Of a stretch of 64,000 bases of DNA, positions 63,760-64,000 are shown one piece after another. The notes below the pieces were generated by a model, which saw nothing but the letters and a program-made list of their open reading frames with translations, was not told the DNA's origin and made no database searches. The DNA is from Petrolisthes cinctipes (taxonomy: Eukaryota > Arthropoda > Malacostraca > Decapoda > Porcellanidae). The stretch lies in the NCBI GenBank assembly GCA_033782935.1, contig JAWQEG010001425.1, positions 110,001 through 174,000 of the forward strand, given 5' to 3'. Numbering within the stretch: the first letter of the stretch is position 1; each line of letters opens with the position of its first letter. Position numbers and translations under genes: made by a program.

Positions 63760-64000
63760 ACCCATAAAAAACTGTCTTCCCTCCGTACCCTAGTCATCAT
63801 CTTCCGCAGCATCATAAACAAAAGAGCCGCCTTTCACCAAACCCTCCAGACCTATGACCCCGACATTATTATAGGGACAGAGACCTGGCTCACACCTGAC
63901 ATCCAGGACAGTGAAATCTTCCCGACAGACAGTCCCTATAATATGACCCTACACAGGAAGGACAGAATAGACGATAAACATGGTGGAGTCCTAATTGCGA
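63760..64000 (+). mobile_element. LINE endonuclease domain, runs off window
   Basis: The frame from about 63769 (LSSLRTLVIIFRSIINKRAA) continues FHQTLQTYDPDIIIGTETWL, then TPDIQDSEIFP, LHRKDRIDDKHGGVLIA to the window end without a stop. IIGTETWL carries the catalytic Glu of the APE-type LINE endonuclease, and RKDR...GGVLIA is the next block. The initial N of the family's (N)xRSIxNK region cannot be judged. It may be an intact 5' part of a LINE; its other end is outside. Confidence 0.85.

Overview
This is eukaryotic, intron-containing, AT-rich DNA from an arthropod, most plausibly a decapod crustacean. The evidence is dense (AAT)n, (CA)n and (CATA)n microsatellites, interstitial TTAGG-like pentanucleotide arrays, a Copia element of the type common in crustaceans, many LINE, piggyBac and pogo-like elements, and one host gene fragment whose protein resembles arthropod RagC/D GTPases. 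No bacterial gene organisation is present.

The dominant feature is a very large imperfect palindrome. The left arm (about 4.16-20.32 kb) reappears inverted as the right arm (about 38.25-58.50 kb), around an 18 kb spacer. Reading inward from the outer edge, each arm carries: an exon-like unit; part of a DNA transposon with CAGGGG termini; the 3' end of a LINE with a (CAA)n tail (LINE-D); a pogo-like transposase pseudogene; a Mutator-like transposase fragment; a LINE-B 3' end; a gag-deleted Copia element; LINE-E 3' fragments; long AT-rich minisatellites; a TTAGG-like array; and a CR1-like LINE with PHD-type ORF1 and endonuclease (LINE-C). The arms differ by substitutions, minisatellite copy numbers and one large event. 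The right arm alone holds a complete 3.4 kb piggyBac transposon (41719-45107) flanked by TTAA, and the left arm keeps the empty TTAA site at 17167-17170.

The outer end of the arm is also present as direct copies at 2577-3418 and 20766-25655. The last is the only copy with both ends of the CAGGGG transposon. MITE presence and point differences show that the copies are mosaics of one another. The spacer holds a SINE-like element with target duplications, a G-rich minisatellite that switches strand, a pogo-type MITE split by LINE-B, a multi-level nest (LINE-A > LINE-B > pogo MITE, plus an 8-bp-TSD MITE in its 3' end), and the LINE-A/LINE-C junction inside a MITE.

Right of the palindrome (58.5-64 kb) lie rearranged MITEs and then two exons of a RagC/D GTPase gene (60276-60420 and 63260-63489). 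Their intron holds a LINE-B copy that is itself split by the SINE-like element. The second exon has a frameshift and an altered G3 motif. The window ends inside the endonuclease domain of another LINE. Apart from the piggyBac transposase, essentially every coding segment is broken, so this is a region of repeated insertion and inverted duplication rather than a gene cluster.
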